From: an uncultured Flavobacteriales bacterium
GTDB lineage: Bacteria; Bacteroidota; Bacteroidia; Flavobacteriales_D; Sanyastnellaceae
Length of the DNA: 38,795 nucleotides
Reading direction: 5' to 3'
Assembly: GCA_937967465.1 (NCBI GenBank)
Contig: CALBSW010000118.1
Span: forward strand, 1 to 38,795
In this document: positions 16,594 to 24,703 of the stretch, in pieces
How the letters are laid out: each line of letters opens with the position of its first letter
Numbering within the stretch: position 1 is the stretch's first letter
Program-made: the position numbers and the translations under genes
Notes under the pieces: model-generated
Databases searched by the model: none
What the model saw: the letters and a program-made list of their open reading frames with translations, nothing else
Told to the model about the DNA's origin: nothing

Positions 16594-17939
16594 GGGGCGG
16601 ATTGCTTGGCGCGGTGATCTTCCGCGAGTGGCGTACGCGGGTGATGAAGAAGAGCTTCATCATCGGCACCTTGCTCATGCCGTTTTTGATGGTGGGTTTT
16701 GTGGCGGGGGTTGTCCTGCTCTCCGACAGCACCGAACAGGAGCACCGGGTTTTGGTCGAAGATGCCCCCGGCCTGATCACCCGGTTGGATGCGGCATCGG
16801 GCCAGTATGTGCCGCGGTGCCCGGGATGTTTTCCGGAGCGCGCCAACCACGTTTACCGATTTGTCCGTGAGGCGCCGGCAGACAGCGTGTGGCAGTCGGA
16901 GGGCTACACCGTATTGATCGAATACGACGAATCCGTGCTGCAGAACCAGGCGGGCTATCTCGTCTACGAAACCTCGCCAGGCATGGTGGCCAAGCGCTAC
17001 ATCGAGCGGGACCTCAGCCGCGCCATGGAGCACGCACGTGTCTTGGCCAGCACCGATTTGGATTGGGCAGCCTACCAACGGTTGAAGCTGGACCTGATCC
17101 TGGTGGACCGCGAAGTGTCGGAAGCGGGTCGCGTCGAGGGCGGCGGCGAAGAAATTCGCGGGGGCATTGGGTTTCTCTTCAGTGCCATCCTGTTCTTGGT
17201 GCTCGCTGTCTACGGCGGTTTGATCATGCGGAGCGTGGTGGAGGAGAAGTCCAACCACGTGATTGAAGTGCTCATCGCAGCGGTGCGACCGGAGGAGCTG
17301 CTGCTTGGCAAGGTCATCGGTACCGGGGCCGTGGCACTCACCCAGTTGGTGGCTTGGAGCGTGTTGTCCACGGTTGCCTTTTCCGCATTCCAACTCTTCT
17401 TTGACAGCGGCGCCCTAACCCCCGGAGGTGCCATGTCCATGGGAGAAGAGGTGCCTGTTGACCTGTTGACGGTCATGGCCGAGAACGAGTTTACTGCAAT
17501 CCTGTTGGACATCCAGTGGGGGCTGATGGCCCTGAGTACCATCGGGTTTTTCGTGGGAGGGTACCTCCTGTACGGCAGCCTGTATGCCGCCGTGGGCGCT
17601 TCCGTGGCTTCCGAACAAGAGGGTCAGAGCATGGTGGTCCCCATCATCTTGCCGCTGATGTTCGCCTACATCGTGGGCAGTGGCGCTTTGCAGAATCCGG
17701 AGATGGCCGCCTTCACGGCCTTGAGCTGGTTTCCCTTGACGTCACCGGTGATGATGCTGGTTCGCGTCGCCGTGGGTGTGTCCTTGTGGGAAGTCATCGG
17801 GTCGTGGCTCCTGCTGTTGCTGACGGCGCGGGCGACACTGTGGCTGGCGGGCCGCATCTATCGCCACGGCGTCTTGCACGACGGAAGTCAGACGGGGTGG
17901 AAGTTGATTGCCCAGTGGGTCAGGGGCCATGGACGCTGA
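16590..17939 (+). CDS. ABC-2 type exporter, permease subunit (NatB-like)
   Basis: 449 residues from ATG 16590, overlapping the ATPase by 4 nt (ATGA). It has the ABC-2 layout: one N-terminal TM (about 21-43), a large extracytoplasmic domain (about 45-190), then five more TM segments (about 192-212, 246-272, 312-337, 345-366, 395-422). The motif VVEEKSNHVIEVLIAAVRPEELLLGK after TM2 (written here in part as EEKSNHVIEVL) is typical of NatB. A CPGC pair lies in the external domain. It forms the exporter with the preceding ATPase. Its position after grpE-dnaJ suggests a link with envelope or proteotoxic stress, as inference. Confidence 0.92.
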   Translation: MRGGLLGAVIFREWRTRVMKKSFIIGTLLMPFLMVGFVAGVVLLSDSTEQEHRVLVEDAPGLITRLDAASGQYVPRCPGCFPERANHVYRFVREAPADSVWQSEGYTVLIEYDESVLQNQAGYLVYETSPGMVAKRYIERDLSRAMEHARVLASTDLDWAAYQRLKLDLILVDREVSEAGRVEGGGEEIRGGIGFLFSAILFLVLAVYGGLIMRSVVEEKSNHVIEVLIAAVRPEELLLGKVIGTGAVALTQLVAWSVLSTVAFSAFQLFFDSGALTPGGAMSMGEEVPVDLLTVMAENEFTAILLDIQWGLMALSTIGFFVGGYLLYGSLYAAVGASVASEQEGQSMVVPIILPLMFAYIVGSGALQNPEMAAFTALSWFPLTSPVMMLVRVAVGVSLWEVIGSWLLLLLTARATLWLAGRIYRHGVLHDGSQTGWKLIAQWVRGHGR

Positions 17940-18927
17940 GCACCGACACCGGGTCGCCATCGCCGATTGCGGCACCAACACCTTCACACTGCACATTGCC
18001 CGAATCACCACGGAGGGGTGGACCACCGTGTTTCAGCAGCGGCGTCTCGTGCGGCTGGGGGCGGACAGCTTTCGGACCGGCCGGCTTGCACCGGACCGGA
18101 TGCGCCGGGGCTTGGACGTGTTGTCCTCCTTTCGCGAGGCCGCGCTGAACCTGGGAGTGACCCACCTCCGTGCGGTCGGGTGCAGCGCACTCCGAGATGC
18201 CGCCAATGCGCCAGATTTCTTGCGCCGTGCTGCGGATTTGGGGTGGGCCATCGATGTGATCGATGGAGATCAGGAGGCCCACTGGATCCACCTTGGGGTG
18301 GCCGATACGGTCCCGCTGCATTCCTTGGGCAATCGCGTCGCCTTGACCTTGGACATCGGCGGGGGAAGTGTGGAATGCGTGGTGTGGGATCGGGAGCAAG
18401 TGTTCGGGCGGTACAGCTTGGACATGGGGGTCGCGCGCCTGACCGATTGGATCAAGCCAGCCGATCCCTTGCGGGCCTCCGATGTCGCGTCCCTGAAGAA
18501 GATCGTGGATGCCGCATTGGACCCGGTCATGTCCGACCTCGGTGACCGACAGCCGACCGTGCTGGTGGGAACCAGCGGTGCGTTCAACGCACTCGCTGCG
18601 GTAGAAGATGCCGATGCCGCCTGGCACGACCCGAGGATCGCCGATGCATTGCCTTTGCCCACCTTGAAGTCGAGGTGCCAAGCCTTGTCCAAATTGTCCA
18701 AAGCGGCTTTGCGCGACACGCCGGGCATCCACCCCGACAGGGTGCCGTACATGGCCTTGGCCTGCGTGCTGATCGACCATGTGCTGGACCGCTTCCCGAC
18801 CATTGAGGAAGTGCGCCGCTCCCGCCACACCGTTGCGGAGGGCATTCTGGTGGAAGCGGCCCGCGGGATGTCCAATGGTCTGTCCTCCGAATGGCACGCT
18901 GTGGATGGAGGGGTGGAGGAAGATTGA
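17929..18927 (+). CDS. Ppx/GppA family phosphatase (exopolyphosphatase-like)
   Basis: 332 residues from ATG 17929, overlapping the permease end by 11 nt. The ASKHA fold has phosphate-1 motif AIADCGTNTFTLHIA (residues about 10-24), LRAVGCSALRDAAN, ID(V)IDGDQEAHW, and phosphate-2 motif LDIGGGSVECVVW, with a C-terminal RRSRHTVAEGILVE. The length fits the short, single-domain form lacking the HD-like C-terminal region of E. coli Ppx. It would hydrolyse polyphosphate or pppGpp; the two activities cannot be separated from sequence. The location in a chaperone-exporter cluster suggests a stress role. Confidence 0.92.
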   Translation: MDAEHRHRVAIADCGTNTFTLHIARITTEGWTTVFQQRRLVRLGADSFRTGRLAPDRMRRGLDVLSSFREAALNLGVTHLRAVGCSALRDAANAPDFLRRAADLGWAIDVIDGDQEAHWIHLGVADTVPLHSLGNRVALTLDIGGGSVECVVWDREQVFGRYSLDMGVARLTDWIKPADPLRASDVASLKKIVDAALDPVMSDLGDRQPTVLVGTSGAFNALAAVEDADAAWHDPRIADALPLPTLKSRCQALSKLSKAALRDTPGIHPDRVPYMALACVLIDHVLDRFPTIEEVRRSRHTVAEGILVEAARGMSNGLSSEWHAVDGGVEED

Positions 18928-18938
18928 CCTACATCGGC

Positions 18939-18946
18939 GATTTTCG
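18939..18946 (+). promoter_or_regulatory. -7-like element GATTTTCG before ATG 18951
   Basis: GATTTTCG, then CACC, then ATG. It keeps the four-base spacing seen at other genes in the window, with two departures from TAnnTTTG (first T to G, TTTG to TTCG). Confidence 0.35.
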
Positions 18947-18950
18947 CACC

Positions 18951-20117
18951 ATGGCCCGCATTCTCATCATCGACGACGAACGACTGATCCGGCACGCCCT
19001 GCGCGACATTCTCGAGTACGAGAAACACGAGGTGGTCGACGCGGAGGACGGCGACAGTGGCCTGAAAGCCGCGCTGGAAGGCAAATTCGACGCCGTGTTC
19101 TGCGATGTCAAGATGCCCGGCAAGGATGGCATCGAGGTCGTGGAGGCCCTCGCGCTCAAAGGGGTGGCCACGCCCGTCATCATCATGACCGGCCATGGCA
19201 GTGTGGAACTGGCGGTCCAAGCCTTGAAAGCTGGAGCGTACGATTTCATCGAGAAGCCGCTGGACCTCAATCGGGTGCTGGTGGCCTTGCGCAATGCCAC
19301 GGACCGCGAGGAACTCCGCAAGGAAACCGTGGTGTTGCGCCAGCGGAAGCGCAACGGAGATGGGCACGAGATGGTGGGGCGCAGTGCCGCCTTGGAAGAC
19401 ATCCGCGGCATCATCGCCAAGGTGGCGCCCACGGATGCCCGCGTCATGATCACGGGGGCCAACGGCACGGGCAAGGAGGTGGTGGCGCGCCACATCCATG
19501 CCCAGAGCGCCCGGAAGGCCGGGCCATTTGTCGAGGTCAACTGCGCCGCCATCCCTTCCGAGCTCATCGAATCTGAGCTCTTCGGTCACGAAAAAGGCGC
19601 GTTCACGAGTGCGGTCAAGCAGCGGAAAGGCCGGTTTGAGCAGGCGCAGGGTGGCACGCTGTTTCTCGACGAGATTGGGGACATGGCGCTTCCAGCCCAA
19701 GCCAAGATGTTGCGCGCCTTGCAGGAAAAAGTGATCCAGCGCGTCGGCGGCGACAAGAACATTTCCGTGGACGTGCGCGTCCTGGCTGCCACCAACAAGG
19801 ATCTGGCCACAGAAATTGCTGAAGGCCGGTTCCGGGAGGACCTCTTCCACCGGATCAACGTCATTCCGATTCACCTGCCGAGCCTGGCGGAGCGCAGTGA
19901 GGATGTGCCGCTCTTGGTCGAGCATTTCCTCGGCGGGGTAGCCGCTGATCTCGGTGTCTCTGCGCCAGTCTTTGACAAGGCGGCATTGAAGGCCTTGGCC
20001 AAGGCGCCTTGGCGCGGGAACATCCGGGAATTGCGGAATGTGGTGGAGCGCCTCGTCATCCTCTGCGGGGAGACGGTGACCGCCGATGATGTCCGGCGTT
20101 ACGTCACGCTGGACTGA
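18951..20117 (+). CDS. Sigma-54-type AAA+ response regulator lacking a DNA-binding domain
   Basis: 388 residues from ATG 18951 (MARILIIDDE). The receiver domain (1-118) has D9-D10... acidic pocket, phospho-acceptor D52 in FCDVKMPGKDG, T80 and K102. The AAA+ domain (about 141-377) has Walker A GANGTGKE (169-176), ESELFGHEKGAFTSA, Walker B GTLFLDEIGDM, the arginine-finger region FREDLFHRINVIPIHLP and PWRGNIRELRN. The sigma-54 contact loop is GAFTSA (216-221), not GAFTGA. The protein stops at VRRYVTLD right after the AAA lid, so the usual Fis-type HTH is absent; the reading frame shows no sign of truncation. No partner kinase is adjacent. Confidence 0.93.
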   Translation: MARILIIDDERLIRHALRDILEYEKHEVVDAEDGDSGLKAALEGKFDAVFCDVKMPGKDGIEVVEALALKGVATPVIIMTGHGSVELAVQALKAGAYDFIEKPLDLNRVLVALRNATDREELRKETVVLRQRKRNGDGHEMVGRSAALEDIRGIIAKVAPTDARVMITGANGTGKEVVARHIHAQSARKAGPFVEVNCAAIPSELIESELFGHEKGAFTSAVKQRKGRFEQAQGGTLFLDEIGDMALPAQAKMLRALQEKVIQRVGGDKNISVDVRVLAATNKDLATEIAEGRFREDLFHRINVIPIHLPSLAERSEDVPLLVEHFLGGVAADLGVSAPVFDKAALKALAKAPWRGNIRELRNVVERLVILCGETVTADDVRRYVTLD

Positions 20118-20176
20118 TCCCATAGGGCGGCTTCATCAAGGTCAAGTTGTTGATGGGGAGTCAGTTGGAGGCAACC

Positions 20177-20203
20177 TTGTACAATGGACACCGTCTACCT
20201 TGT
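20177..20203 (+). promoter_or_regulatory. Promoter-like TTG...TACCTTGT upstream of 20223
   Basis: TTG (20177-20179), a 16-bp spacer, and TACCTTGT (20196-20203) about 19 nt before ATG 20223. This is a reasonable Bacteroidota -33/-7 arrangement. Confidence 0.5.
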
Positions 20204-20222
20204 GTAAGCAAAGCCCCAGCAC

Positions 20223-20597
20223 ATGGACATCAGCCAACGCGCCGTACTCATTGTTTTCCTCGGCATGATCGCAGCCAGTGGCGCCGCCCGTCTCTATGAC
20301 AAGGCTGGCCAACCGTTCTGGCATGCCTTCGTTCCAGGCCTCAACCTGGTCGCCTTGATGCGCATCGTGGGGCGTCCGGAGACGCACGCACTGTGGGTGC
20401 TCGTCCCAGGCGTGAACCTCTACTTCCTTGCGAAGTGGATGGTGGAACTCGCCCAAAGTTTCGGCAAGCACCACTGGATCGACCACGTGTTGGTGGTGGT
20501 CTTCAACGCATTCTACGTCCTCAACCTCGGACTGGCGTACAGCGAAGAGTACCAAGGTCCCGTCTACGACAAGCAGGCTGGCACGGCCTTCGCCTGA
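20223..20597 (+). CDS. Stand-alone homologue of the N-terminal membrane domain of flavobacterial signal peptidase I (DUF5684-like)
   Basis: 124 residues from ATG 20223. Two or three hydrophobic segments (about 6-22, 36-66, 84-104) carry the pattern YDKAGQPFWHAFVPGLNLVALM, RIVGRPETHALW and ELAQSFGKHHWIDH. This matches, from memory, the 'KAGR..WEAFVP.YN...M.I..RPWWW...RSFGK' stretch that precedes the catalytic domain of flavobacterial LepB. Here the protein ends about 20 residues later (YDKQAGTAFA, TGA 20595-20597), with no Ser/Lys catalytic dyad. It is an integral inner-membrane protein of unknown function. Its stop codon abuts that of the convergent alaS with no gap. Confidence 0.8.
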   Translation: MDISQRAVLIVFLGMIAASGAARLYDKAGQPFWHAFVPGLNLVALMRIVGRPETHALWVLVPGVNLYFLAKWMVELAQSFGKHHWIDHVLVVVFNAFYVLNLGLAYSEEYQGPVYDKQAGTAFA

Positions 20598-23216
20598 TTA
20601 CCCTTTGAACAGGGACCGGGCTGCCTCGAGCGCATCCGGAATCCCATCGGCATTCTTGCCGCCAGCCGTTGCGAAGAACGGCTGACCGCCGCCCCCGCCT
20701 TGGATGTGGCGGCCCCATTCCCGGACGAGCTGTCCGGCGTTCCAATCCTTTTCCTTGGCGAGTTCCTCGGTGATGAGGCACGTGATGGTCGGCTTGCCAC
20801 CTGAACGGCTGCCGAAAACGGCATACAGGGGCGCCGCCTCTGCCTTGAGTTGAAAGGCGATGTCCTTGATGGCGCCCGCGTCGAGCGGAACCTCCGTGAC
20901 CAACATGCCGGGCGTTCCTTCACCGCCGGGCCGCTCAATGTCGGCGACCAGCTGGCGCTTGATGGCCATGGCTTGTTCGCGTCGGTGGCCATCCACTTCC
21001 TTCTGGAGTGAGGCGACCTTGGTCTGAAGGTCCTCGATGGCGCCGACCAGGTCGGACGGTCCCTTCAGGGCTTCAGAGGTGCGTTGGAGCAGGTCACGTT
21101 GGGCCACGGTGCCGGCCACTGCGCGCGCACCAGTTTCGGCTTCGATGCGGCGAATGCCTGCGGCCACGGCGCTTTCCGAGGTGATGCGGAACAATCCGAT
21201 CTCACCGGTGGCGCCCACGTGGGTGCCGCCACACAATTCGACGCTGGACCCGAAGCCGATCATGCGGACGGTGTCTCCATACTTCTCGCCGAACAGCATC
21301 ATGGCGCCTGCCGCTTTGGCCTCTTCGAGGGGGATGTTCCGGCGCTCGTCGAGGGCGCGGTTCTCCCGGATGGCCGCATTGACGCGGTTCTCCACCTCGA
21401 GCAATTCCTCCGCAGTGACCTTCTGGAAGTGGCTGAAGTCGAAGCGCAGCGCGGCATCCTTGACCAGGGATCCCTTCTGCTCGACGTGGGTGCCGAGCAC
21501 GCCGCGCAGGGCTTCGTGCAGCAGGTGGGTGGCCGTGTGGTTCAAGGTGGTGTCCCGTCGCTTGTCACCGTGCACACGGGCCTTGAAAGTGGCCGTGGGG
21601 TCGGCGGGGAGCTGCTCCGCGATGTGGAGAATGAGCTCGTTTTCCTTGCGGGTGGTGAGGATGGGGAGGGAGGATCCGTCGGGGGCCTCCAGAACACCGG
21701 TGTCCCCGACTTGTCCGCCACCTTCGGGGTAGAAGGGGGTCAGGTTGAAGACGAGTTGGTAGCGCGTCTTGTTCTTGACCTTGACCTCCCGCCAGCGGGT
21801 GATGCGGACGTCGGCCTCCATCCGGTCGTAGCCGATGAATTCTTCCACCTTGTCGTCCTCGAGAACGTTCCAGTCTCCCGCTTCGACCTTGCCGGCTGCG
21901 CGGGAACGGTCCTTTTGACGTGCCAAGGCGGCTTCGAAACCAGCTTGATCGACCTCCACGCCGTTTTCGGCACAGATGAGGGCGGTCAGGTCAATGGGGA
22001 AACCAAAGGTGTCGTAGAGTTCGAAGGCGGCTTCACCGTCCAGGCGCTGTGCCCCCGAGATTTTCTCGTCCAAGCGCTGGATGCCCTTGTCGAGGGTGCG
22101 GAGGAAGCCCTCTTCCTCTTCCTTCATCACCTTGGCGATGAGGGCCTGTTGGGCGCGGAGCTCAGGGAAGAAGTCCCCCATGTCCGCCGCCATGATGTCG
22201 ACGAGTTCGAAAAGGAATGGCCGGTCAAATCCGAGGAAGCTGTAGCCATACCGTACGGCGCGGCGCAGGATGCGGCGGATGACGTAGCCGGCTCCCGCGT
22301 TGGAGGGGAGTTGGCCGTCTGCAATGGAGAAGGCCACGGCGCGCACGTGGTCCGCGCACACCCGCAAGGCCACATTGACCTTGTCGTCTCCGCCGGTGTA
22401 AGGCTTGCCGGAGGCTTTGGACAGATGGCCGATGAGCGGCTGGAACACGTCGGTGTCGTAGTTGCTCTGCTTGCCTTGCAACACGGCGGCGAGGCGCTCG
22501 AAGCCCATGCCGGTATCGATGTGCTTGGCGGGCAAGGGCTCGAGGGAACCGTCCGCCTTGCGCATGAATTGCATGAACACGAGGTTCCAGATTTCGATGA
22601 CCTGCGGGTGGTCTTGGTTGACCAGCTCGGCGCCTGGGACAGCCGCCCGCTCCGCCGCGCTCCGGATGTCCACGTGGATTTCCGAGCACGGTCCGCAAGG
22701 CCCGGTTTCTCCCATTTCCCAGAAGTTGTCCTTCTTGTCGGCGGGCAGAATGCGCTCGGCTGGAACGTGTTTCAGCCAGATGTCCATGGCCTCCTGATCC
22801 AACGGCAAGCCGTCGCCTTGGTCTCCTTCGAAGACGGTGATGTAGAGGCGGTCCTTGTCGATGCCGAACCGGTCGGTGAGCAATTCCCACGCCCAATCGA
22901 TGGCCTCCTGCTTGAAGTAGTCGCCGAAAGACCAGTTGCCCAGCATTTCGAACATCGTGTGGTGGTAGGTGTCGACGCCCACCTCCTCGAGGTCGTTGTG
23001 CTTGCCGCTGACGCGCAGGCACTTCTGGGTGTCGGCGACCCGGGGCGACTTCGCCGGACGGTTGCCGAGGAACACGTCCTTGAAGGGGTTCATCCCCGCA
23101 TTGGTGAACATCAGCGTGGGGTCATCCTTGAGCACCATGGGTGCGGAAGGGACGATCTCGTGGGCCTTTTCTCGGAAGAAATCGAGGAACGTGCGGCGGA
23201 TGTTGGCGGCGTCCAT
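20598..23216 (-). CDS. alaS: Alanyl-tRNA synthetase
   Basis: 872 residues from ATG 23216 (MDAANIRRTFLDFF), full length for bacterial AlaRS. The class II catalytic core has HEIVPSAPMVLKDDPTLMF and NAGMNPFKDVFLG near the N-terminus. The editing domain has HTATHLLHEALR and CGGTHV as zinc-binding motifs. The C-terminal coiled coil and DHH-like region (GGRSGGKPTI-like, ending in SGGKPTITCLITEELA) and a final GGGGGQPFFATAGGK are present. It charges tRNA-Ala and hydrolyses Ser- and Gly-tRNA-Ala. It is a single-gene unit, convergent with the small membrane protein and divergent from the M23 peptidase across 127 bp. Confidence 0.98.
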   Translation of the reverse strand: MDAANIRRTFLDFFREKAHEIVPSAPMVLKDDPTLMFTNAGMNPFKDVFLGNRPAKSPRVADTQKCLRVSGKHNDLEEVGVDTYHHTMFEMLGNWSFGDYFKQEAIDWAWELLTDRFGIDKDRLYITVFEGDQGDGLPLDQEAMDIWLKHVPAERILPADKKDNFWEMGETGPCGPCSEIHVDIRSAAERAAVPGAELVNQDHPQVIEIWNLVFMQFMRKADGSLEPLPAKHIDTGMGFERLAAVLQGKQSNYDTDVFQPLIGHLSKASGKPYTGGDDKVNVALRVCADHVRAVAFSIADGQLPSNAGAGYVIRRILRRAVRYGYSFLGFDRPFLFELVDIMAADMGDFFPELRAQQALIAKVMKEEEEGFLRTLDKGIQRLDEKISGAQRLDGEAAFELYDTFGFPIDLTALICAENGVEVDQAGFEAALARQKDRSRAAGKVEAGDWNVLEDDKVEEFIGYDRMEADVRITRWREVKVKNKTRYQLVFNLTPFYPEGGGQVGDTGVLEAPDGSSLPILTTRKENELILHIAEQLPADPTATFKARVHGDKRRDTTLNHTATHLLHEALRGVLGTHVEQKGSLVKDAALRFDFSHFQKVTAEELLEVENRVNAAIRENRALDERRNIPLEEAKAAGAMMLFGEKYGDTVRMIGFGSSVELCGGTHVGATGEIGLFRITSESAVAAGIRRIEAETGARAVAGTVAQRDLLQRTSEALKGPSDLVGAIEDLQTKVASLQKEVDGHRREQAMAIKRQLVADIERPGGEGTPGMLVTEVPLDAGAIKDIAFQLKAEAAPLYAVFGSRSGGKPTITCLITEELAKEKDWNAGQLVREWGRHIQGGGGGQPFFATAGGKNADGIPDALEAARSLFKG

Positions 23217-23295
23217 GGGTCCGTGTTGTGGCGTTCTTCACACGCCGTTGTGGAGGGTAGGTTCTGTGAAAGCCGCGTCAGTCGCGGGTTTGCGG

Positions 23296-23326
23296 TTGTG
23301 AAAGTAGGGACTTTCCCGTACTTTTG
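23296..23326 (+). promoter_or_regulatory. Promoter TTG-N20-TACTTTTG for the M23 peptidase gene
   Basis: TACTTTTG (23319-23326) is an exact TAnnTTTG -7 element, with TTG at 23296-23298 twenty bases upstream, inside GGTTGTG. The start codon is 17 nt after the -7 element, giving a short leader of about 13 nt. Confidence 0.7.
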
Positions 23327-23343
23327 CACCGGAATTTTCGGCC

Positions 23344-24315
23344 ATGCGGAAGCACCACATTCGGTTCAATCAGGACCAGCTCCGTACGGAGGTGGTGCCC
23401 TTCACAGCGCGGGATTACGTGCGCTGGATCCTTGGTCGCACCCTGTTGTTTGCGGGTGTGGCCTTTGCGGCCATCCTCGTTTTTGACCGCTATTTCGAGA
23501 GCCCGAAGGTGCGGAGCCAGAAGCGCCAAATCGAATTTCTCGAATCCCAATTGAGCACCATGGAAGGGCAGGTGACCGAGATGTCCGACGCCCTTGGAGA
23601 ACTGGTGGAGCGGGATGAGGTCATCTACCGGAACATCTTCGGCGCCGAGCCTTACCCGCCGCACTTGCGCAACCCGGGCATTGGCGGAACCGACCGTTAC
23701 CGGGACCTCCGAGGCTTGGACCAAAGCGAACAGGTCATCGCCCTGCGGCAGGACATGGCCGAGCTGGAGCGCCGGATTTTGGCACAGGGAGAAAGCGTGG
23801 GGGAATTGGTCCAACTCGCCGAGAACCAGGAGGAATTGCTTCAAAGCATTCCGGCCATTCAGCCCGTACGGAACAGCGATCTGAAGCGCATGGCGAGTGG
23901 CTACGGTTATCGCATTCACCCCATCTACAAAGTGCGCAAAATGCACTGGGGCATGGACTTCAGCGCCCCGACCGGCACCGAGATTTTCGCCACCGGAAAC
24001 GGCAAGGTGGTCGAGGTCAAGAAGAAGTACAACGGCTACGGTCACCACATCAAAATCCAGCACGGTTTCGGCTACGAGACGCTCTACGCCCACATGTCCA
24101 AGATCTTGGTCCGGAAGGGCCAGCGTGTGGAGCGGGGTGAAGTGATCGGTTTGGTCGGGTCCACGGGCACCTCGGTGGCGCCCCACCTGCACTACGAAGT
24201 GTTCAAGGAGGGCAAGCGCGTCAACCCCGCCCATTACTATTTCAACGACCTGTCTCCCGAACAATACGAGACGTTGTTGGCCGCGTCGGAAAACGCGAAC
24301 CAAAGCTTCGACTGA
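23344..24315 (+). CDS. Membrane-anchored M23 (LytM-type) peptidoglycan peptidase
   Basis: 323 residues from ATG 23344. A cytoplasmic stub is followed by one TM (about 28-48), a coiled-coil segment (about 55-92) and further helical linker (to about 175). The M23 domain then has zinc ligands H201 and D205 in HWGMD, and H281/H283 in HLHYEV, with catalytic-type H250 in LYAHM. All are intact, so it should be an active endopeptidase cutting peptide cross-links, unlike EnvC/NlpD-type inactive versions. Topology resembles cell-shape or division M23 proteins of Bacteroidota. It is followed 43 nt later by a MerR gene. Confidence 0.93.
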   Translation: MRKHHIRFNQDQLRTEVVPFTARDYVRWILGRTLLFAGVAFAAILVFDRYFESPKVRSQKRQIEFLESQLSTMEGQVTEMSDALGELVERDEVIYRNIFGAEPYPPHLRNPGIGGTDRYRDLRGLDQSEQVIALRQDMAELERRILAQGESVGELVQLAENQEELLQSIPAIQPVRNSDLKRMASGYGYRIHPIYKVRKMHWGMDFSAPTGTEIFATGNGKVVEVKKKYNGYGHHIKIQHGFGYETLYAHMSKILVRKGQRVERGEVIGLVGSTGTSVAPHLHYEVFKEGKRVNPAHYYFNDLSPEQYETLLAASENANQSFD

Positions 24316-24320
24316 GTCGA

Positions 24321-24353
24321 TTTGGCCTGAACCTCCTGCGGGGCGCATCTTGC
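24321..24353 (+). promoter_or_regulatory. Promoter-like TTTG-N21-CATCTTGC before the merR-type gene
   Basis: TTTG (24321-24324), 21 bp, CATCTTGC (24346-24353), then five bases and ATG 24359. The -33 is exact and the -7 is degenerate. Confidence 0.45.
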
Positions 24354-24358
24354 AGGAC

Positions 24359-24688
24359 ATGGCGACCAAACGTTACTGGACCATCTCCGAAGTGGCGGAG
24401 CAATTCGACGTGAACACGTCGCTGCTGCGCTATTGGGAGAAGGAATTCAAGGCGTTGGACCCCAAGAAGCAGGGGAGTGGAAAGCGCGCCTACACGGCCC
24501 AGGACATCGAAATCATTGGGGTCCTGCACGACCTGCTCAAGGGCAAGGGCTACACCATCGATGGCGCCAAGCGACAGCTCAAGCAGGCCTTGAAGGAGCA
24601 CCGGCAAACCGAGGCTTTGCGCCAACGTCTGGAAGCGATCCGAGCGGAGCTGTTGCGCCTCGCTGACGATGTCGAGCGCGGTTCTTGA
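24359..24688 (+). CDS. MerR-family transcriptional regulator
   Basis: 109 residues from ATG 24359. The N-terminal winged helix-turn-helix reads YWTISEVAEQFDVNTSLLRYWEK followed by the R-A-Y-T wing and a dimerisation helix (about 75-105), written here in part as ISEVAEQFDVNTSLLRYWE. It is of the short form without an effector-binding domain. The M23 gene upstream is the only same-strand neighbour. It may be a constitutive rather than a metal-sensing regulator, since no Cys is present. The target is unknown. It ends 15 nt from the convergent hldD. Confidence 0.92.
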   Translation: MATKRYWTISEVAEQFDVNTSLLRYWEKEFKALDPKKQGSGKRAYTAQDIEIIGVLHDLLKGKGYTIDGAKRQLKQALKEHRQTEALRQRLEAIRAELLRLADDVERGS

Positions 24689-24703
24689 GCCGGGATTGTC
24701 GCT

